50,235 bases of DNA from SIG437 sp045576235 (GTDB lineage Bacteria; Bacillota; Clostridia; UBA1381; UBA9506), in the NCBI GenBank assembly GCA_045576235.1, contig JAZNGA010000027.1, positions 1 through 50,235 of the forward strand, written 5' to 3'. The notes beneath the pieces were generated by a model. That model was not told the origin of the DNA. It ran no database searches and was given only the letters and a program-made list of their open reading frames with translations. The position numbers were made by a program, and so were the translations under genes. This document shows positions 48,252 to 50,235 of the stretch, in pieces. The stretch's first letter is position 1. Each line of letters opens with the position of its first letter.

Positions 48252-49064
48252 ATGAACTGGGGCAGAGCAAAGACAATACTTATAATATTGTTTCTTTCGA
48301 TTGATGTGCTGCTTTTGTGCATGCTCTATGTGGAAAGCAGTGATGTAAACTACATAAAGGACAAAACAGCTGAACAAACAGCGGCGGTTTTAAACAGCCA
48401 CAATATCAGCATTTCAAAAAAGCAAATTCCGCTAAAGAGAATTGATAAAACAGTTTTATTTTATAAAAATCCCGCAGGTGAGCCTGAAACAGTGGCAAAG
48501 CTTCTTTTCGAAAACGATTATAAGACCATTTTAGAGGAGGGCTCCAGCACATATAAAAAGGGAACGGAGACTGTTAAAATAGATGGAATGAAGATTTTTT
48601 ATGAAAATAGCCGTAAGACGAGCCCTTGTGACAGTTTTGATGAGGTTAAAAAAGCTGTTTTTTCCGATTTGGAAAGATTTGGCTTTAAAGAAAATCAGAT
48701 TTCTATAGAAAATGCACGCGTTAAAAATGGTGTTTGTGTCGCAGAATTTAAACAGAAGCACGAGGGGCTCAAGGTCTGTGGCACGGAGATGACTTTAGAG
48801 GCAGACAGCCTCGGGATTAAAAAACTTAATGGCAGATGGTTTAACCTTGAAAGAACGGAAAACACATCAGAAAAGCTGCCTGATGTGACATCTCTGCTTG
48901 TTAATATGATTTATAATCCTGATTATCACGGACTTGAGATTGAGGAAATTGAGATAATTTATTACATAGATTCAGAGTATATTGACGGAGCAGAGATTTA
49001 TGCCTATCCCGTTTATGTCGTGAAAGGAACCGACAAAAAGCAATATATTCTGGAGGAATATTGA
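48252..49064 (+). CDS. yycI: YycI-like WalK regulatory membrane protein
   Basis: A 270-residue single-pass protein. MNWGRAKTILIILFLSIDVL closely matches the Bacillus YycI start (M-D-W-x-x-T-K-T-I-F-I), including the short cytoplasmic head and immediate membrane helix. The exodomain contains KNPAGEPETVAKLLFENDY, and ends with VYVVKGTDKKQYILEEY, the beta strand typical of YycH/YycI exodomains. AAGGAG precedes the ATG. The gene product is expected to pair with YycH to restrain or tune WalK. Followed 15 nt later by obgE. Confidence 0.85.
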   Translation: MNWGRAKTILIILFLSIDVLLLCMLYVESSDVNYIKDKTAEQTAAVLNSHNISISKKQIPLKRIDKTVLFYKNPAGEPETVAKLLFENDYKTILEEGSSTYKKGTETVKIDGMKIFYENSRKTSPCDSFDEVKKAVFSDLERFGFKENQISIENARVKNGVCVAEFKQKHEGLKVCGTEMTLEADSLGIKKLNGRWFNLERTENTSEKLPDVTSLLVNMIYNPDYHGLEIEEIEIIYYIDSEYIDGAEIYAYPVYVVKGTDKKQYILEEY

Positions 49065-49079
49065 TAAGGAGCGGAAATT

Positions 49080-50235
49080 ATGTTTGCTGATATTGCTGAA
49101 ATAACAATAAAATCAGGAAATGGCGGAAATGGTCTTGTGTCATTTCATCGTGAAAAATATGTTGCGGCAGGTGGACCTGACGGAGGTGACGGAGGAAGAG
49201 GTGGAGATGTCATATTCCAGGCTGATTCAAAGCTTTTGACGCTGCTCGATTTCAGATATAAGAGAGTTTATAAAGCAGAAAATGGCGGGGACGGAAAAGC
49301 TAAAAACGGTTTTGGTAAAGACGGAAACAGCATCACAATTAAGGTTCCCCTAGGCACGATTATTAAAGACGGTGAGACGGGAAATGTTATTGCTGACCTT
49401 AAAACAGACGGTCAGACTTTCGTTGCTGCGCGCGGAGGCTCGGGCGGTTTTGGCAACAGCCATTTTGCAACGCCGACAAGACAAATTCCCAAATTTGCCA
49501 AACCTGGAATTCAGGGAATTGAAAGAAAAATTGTTTTGGAGCTAAAGCTTTTGGCAGATGTCGGGCTTGTTGGATTTCCCAATGTCGGAAAATCGACGCT
49601 TCTTTCTGTTGTGAGCGGAGCTAAGCCTAAAATTGCAAACTATCATTTCACCACACTGATTCCCAACTTAGGTGTTGTGGATTTTGGAGAAGGTGAAAGC
49701 TTTGTGATGGCAGATATCCCCGGAATTATCGAAGGCGCCAGTGAAGGTGTTGGTTTGGGACATGCCTTTTTAAGACATACTGAAAGAACGAGATTACTTC
49801 TTCATGTGATTGATGTTTCCGGTTTTGAAGGCAGAGATCCGGTTGAAGATTTTTACACCATTAATGAAGAATTAAAACAGTATTCCAAGCGTCTTTCTCA
49901 AAAAGAACAGATTGTGGTAGGAAATAAAATTGATTTGGTATATGACAAAGCAATTTTAGATGAATTCCGTTCCAAAATGGAATCAGACGGTTATCGAGTA
50001 TTTTTCATTTCCGGTGCAACCCGTGAGGGTGTGGACGAGCTGATGGCATATACCAGAGAAAGACTGTCTCAGATTCCCCCGGAAGAAGCGGTTGAGGTTG
50101 TGGATAGAGAGCTTCTGGTTCGTGAATCCGAAGAACCTTTCACAATTATCCGCGAAAATGACGTGTTCATTTTAGAGGGAGATTTACCGGAAAAACTGAT
50201 CAATTCCACCAACTTTACGGATTATGAGTCATTGC
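49080..50235 (+). CDS. obgE: GTPase ObgE, 3' end beyond the window
   Basis: At least 385 residues of the ribosome-assembly GTPase Obg are visible; the stop lies outside. The glycine-rich Obg domain opens with MFADIAEITIKSGNGGNGLV and AAGGPDGGDGGRGGDV. G1 is GLVGFPNVGKST, G2 lies in NYHFTTLIPNLG, G3 is DIPGIIEGASEG, G4 NKID and G5 the SGAT-type FFISGATREG; the start of the Obg C-terminal (OCT) domain follows. ATG 49080 has AAGGAG upstream. Codon choice changes sharply from about 49,800 onward while the reading frame and family match continue. Confidence 0.95.
   Translation, partial: MFADIAEITIKSGNGGNGLVSFHREKYVAAGGPDGGDGGRGGDVIFQADSKLLTLLDFRYKRVYKAENGGDGKAKNGFGKDGNSITIKVPLGTIIKDGETGNVIADLKTDGQTFVAARGGSGGFGNSHFATPTRQIPKFAKPGIQGIERKIVLELKLLADVGLVGFPNVGKSTLLSVVSGAKPKIANYHFTTLIPNLGVVDFGEGESFVMADIPGIIEGASEGVGLGHAFLRHTERTRLLLHVIDVSGFEGRDPVEDFYTINEELKQYSKRLSQKEQIVVGNKIDLVYDKAILDEFRSKMESDGYRVFFISGATREGVDELMAYTRERLSQIPPEEAVEVVDRELLVRESEEPFTIIRENDVFILEGDLPEKLINSTNFTDYESL

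Overview
The window reads as a chromosomal segment of an AT-rich, low-GC Gram-positive, endospore-forming member of the class Clostridia. The support is: spoIIE, a cwlJ-gerQ pair and Rel/NrdR/WalRK-type housekeeping genes; strong AGGAGG ribosome binding sites; several TTG starts (yidD, yidC, murA, cwlJ, the B6 kinase); and consensus sigma-A promoters. I cannot place the genus. There are no rRNA or tRNA genes, no CRISPR array and no prophage. The final ObgE gene is cut by the window edge, and so is a minus-strand gene at the left edge.

Layout. (1) 275-2525: a polar amino-acid ABC importer (lipoprotein, permease, ATPase). (2) 2579-5100: DegV, a small membrane-anchored unknown, and a compact DUF559 endonuclease-like gene enclosed by about 50-bp inverted repeats. 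(3) 5108-10213 (minus): a second amino-acid ABC importer. It forms one six-gene operon with an iron-type alcohol/glycerol dehydrogenase, a YerC/TrpR-like regulator and a NAT_N/GNAT_C-type acyltransferase. (4) 10507-12276 (minus): a zinc-ribbon/membrane/DUF5050-like protein. (5) 12505-14895: the rpmH-rnpA-yidD-yidC-jag cluster, with no dnaA beside it. (6) 14984-20656: rarA, a methyltransferase, thiI, a small export-type membrane protein, a GNAT and cca. (7) 20731-22535 (minus): a glycosyltransferase and a sugar-phosphate transferase. (8) 22760-32212: a tight nine-gene operon (lipoprotein, recJ, rel, MBL hydrolase, hemZ, nrdR, ung, DEDD exonuclease, PHP protein) ending at a strong terminator. 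(9) 32271-38873: a MATE pump, an unlisted cysteine-rich miniprotein, gerQ, cwlJ, spoIIE, and a B6 kinase with an ECF S-component. (10) 39047-41501: an AEC carrier and a second MATE pump. (11) 41659-50235: murA, an orphan 2-oxoacid oxidoreductase gamma subunit, walR, walK, an unknown secreted protein, yycH, yycI and obgE.

How the parts work together. Regions 1 and 3 import amino acids. In both, a hairpin after the binding-protein gene probably lowers expression of the membrane parts relative to the binding protein. Region 8 couples stringent response, DNA repair and control of ribonucleotide reductase. Region 9 serves asymmetric division (SpoIIE) and cortex lysis at germination (CwlJ/GerQ). 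Region 11 couples peptidoglycan precursor synthesis to the WalRK envelope-stress system.

Most notable observations: a four-hexamer, 11-bp-periodic WalR-type site in front of an uncharacterised secreted protein inside the wal operon; the DUF559 cassette, whose inverted repeats supply its ribosome binding site, stop codon and terminator; the transporter/dehydrogenase/acyltransferase operon; a Spo0A-type 21-bp-spacer promoter for spoIIE; a 55-residue, ten-cysteine ORF; and a sharp codon-usage change inside obgE at about 49.8 kb.
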